Shown here: one piece after another, positions 17,124-25,793 of the stretch
How the letters are laid out: the number at the start of each line of letters is the position of its first letter
How positions within the stretch are numbered: the stretch's first letter is position 1
Position numbers and translations under genes: made by a program
The notes under the pieces: generated by a model
What the model was told of the DNA's origin: nothing
The model's database searches: none
Seen by the model: only the letters and a program-made list of their open reading frames with translations
DNA from: Clostridium kluyveri
GTDB lineage: Bacteria > Bacillota > Clostridia > Clostridiales > Clostridiaceae
Length of the DNA: 64,000 nt
Reading direction: 5' to 3'
NCBI RefSeq assembly: GCF_001902295.1
Contig: NZ_CP018335.1
Location: forward strand, 1,984,001-2,048,000

Positions 17124-17672
17124 TCAGTCTACTTTTTTACTGATAAATATATAAACTTGATTGTTATCTTTTAAAAAATTTATATTAATAAATAATTCCA
17201 GTAATACACCTATAAATATCCAAACCATAGAATTAATTAATATATAACTTGTGAAATATGCCACATAATTTAAAGTAAAAGTGAGATTTTTTAATATATA
17301 TGAATTAGACGTTATTACAAATATGGAACAAAAAATTCCTAAAGGAATCCATAAAGTTAAAAGTCCTATAAGTATCTCATTTAACTTTATAATAATAGTA
17401 GATGTGTTTTTTAATTTTCCATTAGAAAACTTGATATACAAATTCCATCTTACACTTTGAGCCAATATTAAAAGAACGGAAAAACTTATAATCATATATA
17501 TAGCATAAAATAAGAATTCTTTTAATAAGTAACCTTGTCTAAAAGTTACACCCTTTACAATTAAAAATATCAATATAAACATAATTATGATCATAAGATT
17601 TTCAAAATTAAATATAAATTTTGTTTTTCCTTTAATTTTCATCCTTTCCCATTCTTCATAATTATATTTCAT
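17124..17672 (-). CDS. Hypothetical four- or five-helix membrane protein
   Basis: 182 aa, not recognised. There is a short charged N-terminus (YNYEEWERMKIKGKTK). Hydrophobic stretches lie at about residues 22-42, 48-68, 90-112, 125-147 and 150-170. It has an excellent RBS (ATAGGAGGGAGCT) and a sigma-A promoter with consensus spacing. Dif-like site D lies just upstream of that promoter. No homology-based role can be proposed. Confidence 0.65.
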   Translation of the reverse strand: MKYNYEEWERMKIKGKTKFIFNFENLMIIIMFILIFLIVKGVTFRQGYLLKEFLFYAIYMIISFSVLLILAQSVRWNLYIKFSNGKLKNTSTIIIKLNEILIGLLTLWIPLGIFCSIFVITSNSYILKNLTFTLNYVAYFTSYILINSMVWIFIGVLLELFININFLKDNNQVYIFISKKVD

Positions 17673-17706
17673 AGCTCCCTCCTATGCTAAGTGCTTATTT
17701 ATATTT

Positions 17707-17735
17707 ATTATATAGTATATGCTATTTTTTGTTAA
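17707..17735 (-). promoter_or_regulatory. Sigma-A promoter of the 182-aa membrane protein gene
   Basis: Minus strand -35 TTAACA (17730-17735) and -10 TATAAT (17707-17712) with a 17-bp spacer, about 35 bp upstream of the start codon. Confidence 0.7.
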
Positions 17736-17748
17736 GTAGGTTTTTGGG

Positions 17749-17791
17749 GTTTACTTTTTATTTTATTAACATAATATTTAATATGTTAATA
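17749..17791 (-). repeat. dif-like site D, same orientation as C
   Basis: The minus-strand core spans 17764-17791: left arm TATTAACATAT, centre TAAATA, right arm TTATGTTAATA. The same tail follows, ending AAAAAGTAAAC at 17749. The two arms are almost perfect inverted copies (10 of 11), making this the most symmetric of the four sites. It abuts the terminator of the spore operon. Confidence 0.6.
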
Positions 17792-17838
17792 AAATAAAAA
17801 TCCATAATCAACTCAATTTAATTATGGATTTTTATTTT
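17791..17838 (-). terminator. Terminator of the spoVA-type operon
   Basis: A perfect 18-bp stem (17791-17808 with 17821-17838) and a 12-base loop. The minus-strand 3' side ends in TTTTTATTTT, giving the U tract. It is 15 bp downstream of the last DUF1657 gene. Confidence 0.8.
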
Positions 17839-17852
17839 ATTTGTTCTATTTT

Positions 17853-18059
17853 TTAATTTTTATTATATTGGGGTTCCTGCTGTTGTATAAATTGTTGCCT
17901 TCCTTGAAGTACTTGAAGTGCTTCATCTAGATTTTGTGCTATATTTTCAAAATCATTTTTAGCATTTTCATCCTGTGTCTCCAAAGCAAAGGTCTTCATA
18001 GTTGCACATGCGCTTTGAATTCCAGCTATGGCTTGCTGCATTTGAGTTCCAACTGTCAT
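17853..18059 (-). CDS. DUF1657 small protein (spore operon)
   Basis: 68 aa, all-helical, starting MTVGTQMQQAIAGIQSACA with Gln-rich repeats and ending EPQYNKN. It resembles the first gene of the operon (20833-21039), which starts MTVGSRVKNTL and ends EEPQYKGN, so the operon has a DUF1657 protein at each end. RBS GGGGGTGATAAAAT. Members accompany mobile spoVA operons; the molecular role is unknown. Confidence 0.8.
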   Translation of the reverse strand: MTVGTQMQQAIAGIQSACATMKTFALETQDENAKNDFENIAQNLDEALQVLQGRQQFIQQQEPQYNKN

Positions 18060-18085
18060 ATTTTATCACCCCCTTCTGAAATAAT

Positions 18086-18439
18086 TTATCCTTTGGGTTT
18101 AAAAATTAACGCCCCTATAAACCCAAATATTATAGCTGCTGAAATACCTGCACTGGTTACTTCAAAAGTTCCCGTCAAAACTCCTATTAATCCATATCTT
18201 TCAGCTTCCATAAGGGCTCCTTTTACCAGAGCATTTCCAAAACTGCTTATAGGTACAGAAGCACCTGCGCCTGCAAATTTTATTAAAGGCTCATATAAGC
18301 CAAAACCTCCTAGTATGGCTCCTATTACTACAAGAGTAGTTGTAGTGTGTGCAGGAGTAAGTTTAAATACGTCCATCATTATTTGTCCTATTACACATAT
18401 TATTCCTCCTACTAAAAATGCCCAAAAAAATTTTTCCAT
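18086..18439 (-). CDS. spoVAE: Stage V sporulation protein SpoVAE (SpoVAEb)
   Basis: 117 aa and very hydrophobic, with four membrane segments. Family motifs are FLVGGIICVIGQIMMD at the start and GAGASVPISSFGNALVKGA in the middle. SpoVA proteins form the inner-membrane channel that takes up Ca-dipicolinate during sporulation and releases it in germination. It is 21 bp after spoVAD, with RBS GAGGTG. Confidence 0.92.
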   Translation of the reverse strand: MEKFFWAFLVGGIICVIGQIMMDVFKLTPAHTTTTLVVIGAILGGFGLYEPLIKFAGAGASVPISSFGNALVKGALMEAERYGLIGVLTGTFEVTSAGISAAIIFGFIGALIFKPKG

Positions 18440-18460
18440 TAACCAAAATGCACCTCTTTT

Positions 18461-19462
18461 CTATATTTCTATGGACACTGCATGTGCAACGCCAGGTATA
18501 CTTTCCTTCTGTTGATAGGACATAGGTGACATCAGTGCCCCTGTGGCAACTATTAATATCTTTCCTAATCTTTTTCGCTCCATTTCCTTTAAAAAGTGTC
18601 CATAAGTTACTATAGCAGAACAGGCACATCCGCTAGCACCTGAAAATACAGGCTGATCTTTTTTATAAATTAGAGTACCACAATCTCTAAATACTCCCTG
18701 TGAAAATTCAAACCCGTCTCTTTTTAACATATCCTCTGCTATTTCATGGCCAATCTTGCCTAAATCACCAGTAGCTATAATATCATAATCAGAAGGTTTT
18801 CTTTTTAAATCTCTAAAATGTGCTTCAATGGTATCCACAGCAGCTGCCGCCATAGCAGCTCCCATATTAAAGGGATCTGAAACTCCCATATCCACCACTT
18901 TCCCTATGGTAGCTGTGGTAACTTTAGGTTTATCATTAGCTTTTCCAATAACTGCAGCACCAGCTCCAGTTACCGTCCATTGTGCTGTTGGAGGTTTTTG
19001 ACCTCCATATTCTGTAGGATATCTAAATTGTTTTTCAGCAGCAGCATTATGGCTTGAAGTTCCACAAAGTACATACTCTGCCCCATTATTGTCAATAATA
19101 AAAGATGCCAAAGCTAATCCTTCCATAGAACTTGAACAGGCACCAAATACCCCTAAATAAGGTATCTTTAGAGTTCTTGCTGCAAAACTGCTGGTAATTA
19201 TTTGATTCATAAGATCTCCGCTTATGAAAAAATTTATATTTTCATTTTTCAATTTTGAATTTTTTACAGCTAAATCACAAGCTTCTTCTAATAATTTTTT
19301 TTCAGCTTTCTCAAAACTATCCTGGCCTATCCAAATATCTTCATGAAGTAAGTCAAATTCCTTGGCTAAGGCACCTTTTGCCTCAAAGGGTCCTCCTACA
19401 GTGGAACATCCAATTATTGCAGGCTTAGACTCAAATACCCAAGATTGATGTCCCTGAATCAT
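18461..19462 (-). CDS. spoVAD: Stage V sporulation protein SpoVAD
   Basis: 333 aa with a thiolase-like fold. It has IIGCSTVGGPFEAKG near the start, FGACSSSMEGLALAS (the thiolase Cys position), AGAAVIGK and SGASGCACSAIVTYGHFL near the end. SpoVAD is the soluble dipicolinate-binding SpoVA subunit. The ATG directly follows the TAA of spoVAC with no gap, so translation is coupled. Confidence 0.95.
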   Translation of the reverse strand: MIQGHQSWVFESKPAIIGCSTVGGPFEAKGALAKEFDLLHEDIWIGQDSFEKAEKKLLEEACDLAVKNSKLKNENINFFISGDLMNQIITSSFAARTLKIPYLGVFGACSSSMEGLALASFIIDNNGAEYVLCGTSSHNAAAEKQFRYPTEYGGQKPPTAQWTVTGAGAAVIGKANDKPKVTTATIGKVVDMGVSDPFNMGAAMAAAAVDTIEAHFRDLKRKPSDYDIIATGDLGKIGHEIAEDMLKRDGFEFSQGVFRDCGTLIYKKDQPVFSGASGCACSAIVTYGHFLKEMERKRLGKILIVATGALMSPMSYQQKESIPGVAHAVSIEI

Positions 19463-19942
19463 TTAAATCCCACCTAACCATTTAATAATTATCTGTAATG
19501 TAGCAACTACAAATGCAGCAAAAACTCCGAAAGTTATTACAGAACCGGCCAATTTGAACATATTGCCTCCTACCCCAAGCACATATCCCTCAGTTTTATG
19601 TTCTATAGCACAAGAAGCAATAGAATTAGCAAATCCAGTAACTGGTATGGCAGTTCCTGCCCCAGACCACTGTGCAATATGATCAAATACCCCAAATCCT
19701 GTAAGAATTACAGAAACTATTATTAAAACTGCAGAAGTAGGATTACCGGCAGTTGTCTCTGTGAAATTAAAATACTTTATGAACATAAATTGGAGTCCCT
19801 GACCTATGGTACATATAATTCCTCCTACCAAAAATGCTTTAAGGCAATTTTTAAGTACTTTTCTTTTAGGTTCCTTTTCCTTTGCAAGATTTTGATATTC
19901 TCTCTGCAGAGGAGTCAACTTTTTAGTCTTTTTATTTGACAT
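19463..19942 (-). CDS. spoVAC: Stage V sporulation protein SpoVAC
   Basis: 159 aa. A basic N-terminus (MSNKKTKKLTPLQREYQNLA) is followed by about four membrane segments with the SpoVAC/AE motifs FLVGGIICTIGQGLQFMF and GAGTAIPVTGFANSIAS. SpoVAC acts as a mechanosensitive channel component for dipicolinate. It is 11 bp after the DUF421 gene. Confidence 0.93.
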   Translation of the reverse strand: MSNKKTKKLTPLQREYQNLAKEKEPKRKVLKNCLKAFLVGGIICTIGQGLQFMFIKYFNFTETTAGNPTSAVLIIVSVILTGFGVFDHIAQWSGAGTAIPVTGFANSIASCAIEHKTEGYVLGVGGNMFKLAGSVITFGVFAAFVVATLQIIIKWLGGI

Positions 19943-19953
19943 ATTGTCACCTT

Positions 19954-20820
19954 CTATCTTAATAAATAGGGCTTTAATTCCTCTAATACATTTTTTAATA
20001 TAATAGAATCTTTTTCATAACTGTTCTTTAACCTTTCATCTTCTGTCTCAAGCCCAAAAGACATTAAATCTGACTGAGCTTTTTCTAGGTTAGCATATAA
20101 CATTTCTCTTACATTGCATTTTGGGACTTCAATAACGTCATCAAATAAATCCACATAAAGTTCTCCTTTTGAATTTACTTGACCTATAAACACATTATCT
20201 AAGTATACTCCCAATAACTCTAGTTGAGTATTTAGCCACCCTTGATTTAATCCTAAATTACTTAAGGATTCATTTATTATGTTTCCATCCAATATTACAG
20301 TTTGAGGTGCTCCTTCAGGTGCTACCTGTATTCCTAAATCCTTTGCAGTAACTGGTTTTTTATCCGATTTTAATACCACATTCATATCTCCCGTAGATTC
20401 CATTACCGCAAATTCCACATCTGCTAAATTAAATATATTTTTAAAACGAAGTTCCCTCAGTAAATCTTCCCCACTATATCTTATTTTGCCTAAGTTTTCT
20501 TCCATAACTTTTCCTTCTTTTATAACTACAAGTTCCCTGCCATTTATTAGATCATATATAACTTTACTTTTCATACATATATAATCTAAAGCAATAGGTA
20601 ACAAAAACCATACACCTAGTGCCAGCATGCCCCATACCCAGTTGCTTATAACATTTACAGAAATTAATGCTACAAGAATTGCTATTACACTATAATTTAT
20701 AAAGTTAAAAGCATTCATCCTAGCTGAGTGTTTCTTTCCCATAATTCTTATAAAAGCTATGGATATAAAAAATAATAATATAGATTTAACTAAAATTGCG
20801 ATCCATGGTTTCATATACAA
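19954..20820 (-). CDS. DUF421/YetF-like membrane protein (spore operon)
   Basis: 288 aa. Three N-terminal membrane helices (about residues 8-70) contain IRIMGKKHSARMNAFNFINY. A soluble YetF domain follows (GRELVVIKEGKVMEENLGKI, LRFKNIFNLADVEFAVMES). The C-terminal half is extended compared with a plain YetF protein. DUF421 genes next to spoVAC-D-Eb characterise spoVA2mob-like operons, which are linked in Bacillus to high spore heat resistance. Confidence 0.85.
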   Translation of the reverse strand: MYMKPWIAILVKSILLFFISIAFIRIMGKKHSARMNAFNFINYSVIAILVALISVNVISNWVWGMLALGVWFLLPIALDYICMKSKVIYDLINGRELVVIKEGKVMEENLGKIRYSGEDLLRELRFKNIFNLADVEFAVMESTGDMNVVLKSDKKPVTAKDLGIQVAPEGAPQTVILDGNIINESLSNLGLNQGWLNTQLELLGVYLDNVFIGQVNSKGELYVDLFDDVIEVPKCNVREMLYANLEKAQSDLMSFGLETEDERLKNSYEKDSIILKNVLEELKPYLLR

Positions 20821-20832
20821 TATTCCTCCAAA

Positions 20833-21039
20833 TCAGTTACCTTTATACTGAGGCTCTTCATACTCCAAAAATTTTAATCTTTTATCTAAATTTTGGGTTA
20901 CCCCATCAACCTCTTCCAAAGCTTTTTTATAGGCAGCTTTAGCTTTTTTATTTTGTTCTTGAAGAGAATATATCCTCAAAGTACTCTCAATGCTCCTAAG
21001 CGCAACCAATGTATTTTTTACTCTTGATCCAACAGTCAA
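20833..21039 (-). CDS. DUF1657 small protein, first gene of the spoVA-type operon
   Basis: 68 aa, MTVGSRVKNTLVALRSIES followed by helical, Lys-rich sequence ending EEPQYKGN. The start codon is TTG at 21039 with AAGGAGG 9 bp upstream. It heads the operon DUF1657-DUF421-spoVAC-spoVAD-spoVAE-DUF1657. A forespore (sigma-G) promoter is expected, but I could not identify a convincing one in 21040-21240. Confidence 0.8.
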   Translation of the reverse strand: MTVGSRVKNTLVALRSIESTLRIYSLQEQNKKAKAAYKKALEEVDGVTQNLDKRLKFLEYEEPQYKGN

Positions 21040-21240
21040 TATACCATACCTCCTTATAACTTCACACTCTCCAACCCATAATTTTATCCGAACGCTTTAT
21101 ACTATTATTAACTTTTCACAAATAGTTTTACCATATTTAAAAGAATTATTACATATAATTAATTTTCTACAAAAATAGAGTGATGCAAACTTCACATCAA
21201 TCTACCTTAAATTAATTTTAAAAATCCACAGCATATTTTT

Positions 21241-22161
21241 TTATTTAACTACATAATCTCTTATATAATTTTGAAAATCCCATAGATGTAGAAAACGTTC
21301 TGCACTATTATACCCTGATTTAAATAATTTTGCTCTCATTTCTTTAGAAATATTAAACTCAGTAGCCTTAACTCCAAGAGTCGGGATAAAAACAGTTCTA
21401 ACTGCATATTTATCTTTTACATATATCTCCTCATTTTTACCGAGCATAGTTTCCATTATATCAAATAAATATGAAATAAAGTCAGTTTTTTTAGATTCTT
21501 TATAACTCACACTGTTTTCTACTAGTTTAAATCCTATAGTAGGCCAGGCCGGAACTTTTTCCGTATCAAATATCCAAATAGGAAAATTACTAAGTATACC
21601 TCCATCAACTATATAACTGCAGCCTTCTTTATAATGAAATTTTACTGGTTTAAAATATAAAGGTATACTAATACTCATTCTCACTGCCTCGGATATTTCA
21701 AATTTCATAGGGTCTATTCCATAATTTTTTAAATCATCTGGCAATATCAACATAGTCTTTTTTGTTATATCCGAAGCTATTATTTTAAGAGGAGATTTTC
21801 CATCTATACTTATATCTCCAAAAGTTATCTTACCTTTTTTAATCAGTAATTGTCTTATATATTTCTCCACAGCATCTGAAGAATATATACCTTTATCTTT
21901 AAAAAATGAAATAGATTTTTTTATCATGGAAAGCTCCCATATTTTTTTCTTCTTGAAAAATATTTTTTCATCCAAATTCATAATGATATCTTTCAATTCT
22001 TCCCCTGTATACCCCACTGATAAAAGAGCAGCTATTATTGCCCCAGCAGAAGTTCCTGCAAATCTATTCCATTTATACCCCATTTTTTCAAAATAACATA
22101 CTGCCCCTACAAGACCTATTCCTTTCATTCCCCCACCTTCAAATACAGCATCTACTATCAA
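21241..22161 (-). CDS. Patatin-like phospholipase
   Basis: About 306 aa. The patatin catalytic dyad is present: oxyanion motif EGGGMKGIG near the N-terminus, nucleophile in AGTSAGAIIAAL (GxSxG, about residue 40) and Asp in VDGGILSNFP. It is an acyl hydrolase by family. The start is taken as TTG 22161 with TTGAGGTGA ideally spaced; the GTG at 22170 lies inside that Shine-Dalgarno. It stands alone between the spore operon and a divergent hypothetical gene. Confidence 0.88.
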   Translation of the reverse strand: MIVDAVFEGGGMKGIGLVGAVCYFEKMGYKWNRFAGTSAGAIIAALLSVGYTGEELKDIIMNLDEKIFFKKKKIWELSMIKKSISFFKDKGIYSSDAVEKYIRQLLIKKGKITFGDISIDGKSPLKIIASDITKKTMLILPDDLKNYGIDPMKFEISEAVRMSISIPLYFKPVKFHYKEGCSYIVDGGILSNFPIWIFDTEKVPAWPTIGFKLVENSVSYKESKKTDFISYLFDIMETMLGKNEEIYVKDKYAVRTVFIPTLGVKATEFNISKEMRAKLFKSGYNSAERFLHLWDFQNYIRDYVVK

Positions 22162-22280
22162 TAAAATCACCTCAATATATAAATATGTAAGTGATCAAAA
22201 ATAGGCTACTTTAAGAAATTGAATATTATTTAAAATAAGTGGGAAAATACATTATATACTTTATAAGGAGGATGGTAAAA

Positions 22281-22688
22281 ATGAGAATTGAAATTCACTA
22301 TAGAGGAATAAAAAACGCTAATATTGCAGTAGAAGAACTTAACCTGAATGGTTTTAACACTGCCCTTGATTTAAATGATAATTACATAGACATAAATACT
22401 ATGGATTCAGATTCAGAGATGAACTTTTCAAATATAATAAATTATAGAAATTCCTTATACAGTTATCATCCTGGAAGTCCTATAATGGGCGGTTTGGGTA
22501 GTTTCAGAGAGATTGAAAACATCTGCTATAAAGTAATAGTGGATGCGGATTTTATTACGGATGATGATATTAATAAATTAAATAAAATTGTAAAAGAAAC
22601 TGGTGGAGAAATTAGAACATCTATTTCACCTACTGCACCACTAGATAACCCAGATGAAACTCCAGATGAGACTGAAGTTCTTTTTTAA
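22281..22688 (+). CDS. Hypothetical protein, 135 aa
   Basis: Not recognised. The protein begins MRIEIHYRGIKNANIAVEEL, a ferredoxin-like alpha/beta pattern. It has a Gly/Pro loop (HPGSPIMGGLGSF), another beta segment (CYKVIVDADFITDDD) and an acidic, proline-rich tail ending PDETEVLF. The ATG at 22281 has GGAGGATGG upstream. The beginning suggests a small soluble regulatory or sensor domain, but no function is claimed. Confidence 0.65.
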   Translation: MRIEIHYRGIKNANIAVEELNLNGFNTALDLNDNYIDINTMDSDSEMNFSNIINYRNSLYSYHPGSPIMGGLGSFREIENICYKVIVDADFITDDDINKLNKIVKETGGEIRTSISPTAPLDNPDETPDETEVLF

Positions 22689-22702
22689 ATTGATTCATAT
22701 AA

Positions 22703-22740
22703 TTTATAGAAGAAAAATTTTAGTGTTTTTCTTCTATAAA
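22703..22740. terminator. Bidirectional terminator, hypothetical gene / glucokinase
   Basis: A perfect 15-bp stem (22703-22717 with 22726-22740) with A5/T5 tracts. The glucokinase stop codon lies in the loop at 22720-22722. Confidence 0.8.
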
Positions 22741-23673
22741 TGCAAGTGCTGCAGCTCCTATAACACCTGCGTCTGTTCCTAAAAGTGCCGGAAATATACT
22801 TGTATTTTTACTTAATGTATCAAAACATCTTCTTTTCACTACTTCATTTATTTTATCAAAGATGATTTTTCCTCCTTTTGAAACTCCTCCACCTATAATC
22901 ACAGCTTCAGGATCCAAACAAGTAATTATATTCGCTACACATATACCCAGATAATTTAAAGTTGTATCCAGTATATTTTTTGATATACTATCTCCTAATT
23001 GAGCTTCTTTAAAGACCTCTTTTGAAGTTATATTTTTATATAATGCAAGGGTGGTGTTATATCCCATCTCTACTGCTTTTTTTGCTTCTCTAGCTATGGC
23101 TGTTCCAGAGGCCATTACTTCTGCACATCCAAAATTACCACAATTACAAAGCGGACCCTGTGCATCTAAGGTCATATGTCCTATTTCCAGAGCATTTTTG
23201 GTATTACCCCTATATATCTGTCCATTTAATATTGCTCCTCCTCCTATCCCCGTGGAAACAGTTATAAACACCATATTATTAATTCCTTTTCCTGCACCAA
23301 ACACGTGTTCACCTATAGTTGCGGCATTACCATCATTATCTAAAAATACGGGCATCTTAAAATGATTTTTCAAAGGGCCTACAATATTAAAATTTTTAAA
23401 GGGCAGGTTCGGAGTGCATATAATTTCTCCTTTGTCAATATCAAGAGGACCCGGAGCTCCTATTCCAATACATTTTATTTTTCTACTGCAGACTCCGCCA
23501 AAGTTCACTACTTTTTCTATGATTTTTATTATATTATCTAATATATATTTTTCTCCTTTTTCCGCTTTTGTAGGCAAGGTATACTTATATATTATTGTTC
23601 CCTTAAAATCCACTAAAGCAGCAGCTATTTTAGTGCCCCCTAAATCAACCCCTATTACATATCTTTCTTCCAA
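22720..23673 (-). CDS. glcK: ROK-family glucokinase
   Basis: 318 aa. ATP phosphate-binding motif VIGVDLGGTKIAAAL is at the N-terminus. The sugar-binding EIGHM precedes the ROK zinc motif CNCGNFGCAE, and there are GGGVSKGG and GTDAGVIGAA motifs. It phosphorylates glucose in the cytoplasm. The start is TTG 23673, with GGAGGAAG upstream. It overlaps the end of the alpha-glucosidase gene by 19 bp, so glucose released by that enzyme is phosphorylated by its operon partner. Confidence 0.88.
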   Translation of the reverse strand: MEERYVIGVDLGGTKIAAALVDFKGTIIYKYTLPTKAEKGEKYILDNIIKIIEKVVNFGGVCSRKIKCIGIGAPGPLDIDKGEIICTPNLPFKNFNIVGPLKNHFKMPVFLDNDGNAATIGEHVFGAGKGINNMVFITVSTGIGGGAILNGQIYRGNTKNALEIGHMTLDAQGPLCNCGNFGCAEVMASGTAIAREAKKAVEMGYNTTLALYKNITSKEVFKEAQLGDSISKNILDTTLNYLGICVANIITCLDPEAVIIGGGVSKGGKIIFDKINEVVKRRCFDTLSKNTSIFPALLGTDAGVIGAAALAFIEEKH

Positions 23674-25355
23674 GCTGAATCTTCCTCCAAACAATTTAAT
23701 TTATAAATTCTAGTTTCATAAGGCTTTAATACAAATTCTGTAGCATATTTCTCTTTATCTATGGGATAATTACCCAATAGATAATTTGAATAACTCAATT
23801 TTATTGTATCATATCTATATAACACATTAACCGCACTCAAATTACATATTACAATGGCTTTTTCACTTTTAAAACTTCTAATATATGCAAATATACTCAT
23901 ATGATCTTTCAAAATCATTTTGTAATCTCCATAAATAAAAACTTTATTTTCTCTTCTAATACTAATCATTTTCTTATAAAAATTAAGTATGGACTTGGAA
24001 TCTTTTAATTGATTTTCCACATTAATTTTCTTATAATTTTCATTTACACCAAGCCAGGGAATACCTGTGGTAAAACCTGCATTCTTTTTATCATTCCACT
24101 GCATGGGACTTCTTGCATTATCTCTTGAGGACAGTCCTAATATTTTCATTACTTTTTCTTTAGGTACTCCCTCCTTTATCTTGGTGTAATAGAATTCTTT
24201 GCTTTTTATATCGTTATATTCTTCAATATCTTCTAGCTTTATATTGGTCATACCAATTTCCTGTCCCTGATATATGAAAGGAGTACCCTTCATCATGAAA
24301 TACATAGCTGCAATACAAGTAGCGCTTTCTCTCAAATACTCATTATCCCCCAGAATAGAAACAATACGAGGTACATCATGATTTTCTATAAATAGTGCAT
24401 TCCACCCTTTGTTCTCCAGCACTTCCTGCCACTTAGATAGGATTCTTTTTATATCTAATATACTTATTTTATGATATGACTGTGCTTCAAATAAATTCAA
24501 AAGTTCAAATTGAAATATCATATTAAATATGCCATCTTTTTCATTTACCCAGAGAGGCGCTTGTTCCACAGTAACCCCATTTGCCTCCCCTACAGTAACA
24601 ATATCGTATTTATTAAGTACCTTTTCTTTAAGTTCTTTTAAATAATAAAAGATCCCTTGAACGTTAGTATATCTCTCGAAGGCATCTACATACCTTTCCC
24701 CTTTAACATAAGGCATTCTTTTATCAAGCACATCTTTCTTAATATGACTTATGGCATCTATCCTAAAGCCGTCTACGCCTCTTTCAAGCCACCAATTTAT
24801 CATATCATATATTTCCTCACGCATTTCCTCATTTTCCCAGTTTAAATCCGGTTGATTTTTAGAAAACAAGTGAAAATAATACTCTTTGGTATTTCTGTCA
24901 TATTCCCAAACAGAGCCTCCAAATATGCCTTTCCAATTATTGGGTTTCTTATTTTTTATCCCCTGCTTCCATATATAAAAATTTCTCTTAAAATTATTCC
25001 TGCAGCTTCTAGATTCGATAAACCATGGATGTAAATCACTGGTATGATTTATAACTAAATCAATTATAATCTTCATATCACGCATATGAACTTGTTTTAG
25101 AAGATCATAAAAATCATCCAATGTTCCAAACTCTGGTGAAATATCCCTATAATCGCTGATATCATATCCATTATCACAATTAGGGGATTTATACATGGGA
25201 GAAATCCATATCACATCAATACCCAAATTCTTTAAATAATCCAATTTTGAAATTATACCTTTTAAATCCCCTATACCATCCCCTGTAGAATCCATAAAGC
25301 TTCTCACATATATCTCGTAAAATACCGCTTCTTTCCACCAGAGTTGTTGTTCCAT
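23655..25355 (-). CDS. Alpha-glucosidase / oligo-1,6-glucosidase (GH13)
   Basis: 566 aa. It begins EQQLWWKEAVFYEIYVRSF and has conserved GH13 regions: DLVINHTSD (I), DGFRIDAISHI with the nucleophile Asp (II), TVGEANG with the acid/base Glu (III) and FIENHDVPR (IV). The QxxLF-type subfamily with YQGQEIGMTN is oligo-1,6-glucosidase or trehalose-6-phosphate hydrolase-like. There is no signal peptide, so it acts in the cytoplasm on imported oligosaccharides. ATG 25355 has GAGGTG 6 bp upstream. It is first gene of a pair with glucokinase. Confidence 0.9.
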   Translation of the reverse strand: MEQQLWWKEAVFYEIYVRSFMDSTGDGIGDLKGIISKLDYLKNLGIDVIWISPMYKSPNCDNGYDISDYRDISPEFGTLDDFYDLLKQVHMRDMKIIIDLVINHTSDLHPWFIESRSCRNNFKRNFYIWKQGIKNKKPNNWKGIFGGSVWEYDRNTKEYYFHLFSKNQPDLNWENEEMREEIYDMINWWLERGVDGFRIDAISHIKKDVLDKRMPYVKGERYVDAFERYTNVQGIFYYLKELKEKVLNKYDIVTVGEANGVTVEQAPLWVNEKDGIFNMIFQFELLNLFEAQSYHKISILDIKRILSKWQEVLENKGWNALFIENHDVPRIVSILGDNEYLRESATCIAAMYFMMKGTPFIYQGQEIGMTNIKLEDIEEYNDIKSKEFYYTKIKEGVPKEKVMKILGLSSRDNARSPMQWNDKKNAGFTTGIPWLGVNENYKKINVENQLKDSKSILNFYKKMISIRRENKVFIYGDYKMILKDHMSIFAYIRSFKSEKAIVICNLSAVNVLYRYDTIKLSYSNYLLGNYPIDKEKYATEFVLKPYETRIYKLNCLEEDSAWKKDM

Positions 25356-25485
25356 TTTAATCACCTCTTGTAATACTATACCCCAAACCCAACTATATTA
25401 CAGTTTTTCTTTAGTATATCCATTTATTATTTAGAAAGATTACTTCTCCTTAATTTTTATCTCCATAATAGTTCCCTAAATAAAA

Positions 25486-25518
25486 AACACTATTGAGAAT
25501 TGGTTTGTCAATAGTGTT
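25486..25518. terminator. Orphan hairpin
   Basis: A perfect 11-bp stem, AACACTATTGA (25486-25496) with its complement at 25508-25518, in an intergenic stretch. No gene ends here on either strand, so it may be what is left of a lost gene. The 25519-25720 sequence beside it holds nothing else I can identify. Confidence 0.4.
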
Positions 25519-25793
25519 CTTGTTTGAAATAACTTTCAACTATTCTCTATTTACTTAAATCAATTTTATGCAAAAACATATGAATATTTAGTGCATACAG
25601 TGTATATTACGAAGCGGTACAGAACACAGATGCTCCCGTTAGGCTAAATGAATGGTATTTGAGAAAAATATAACATAATATAATTAAAATGGACAATGGC
25701 ACAATATAATTATATTATACTATATGATATAAAAAAGTTGCAAATTTTTAGTACTTGCACTTATTTTATCAATGATTGTAAGTACACAATGTT

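Noticed and set aside
17934..18515. Long plus-strand frame (193 codons) across the spoVAE and DUF1657 genes
   Set aside because: It is the antisense shadow of clearly recognised SpoVA coding sequence and has no RBS.
25600..25670. GC-richer stretch upstream of the peptidase as a riboswitch
   Set aside because: No conserved motif or stable pairing of a known class was found.
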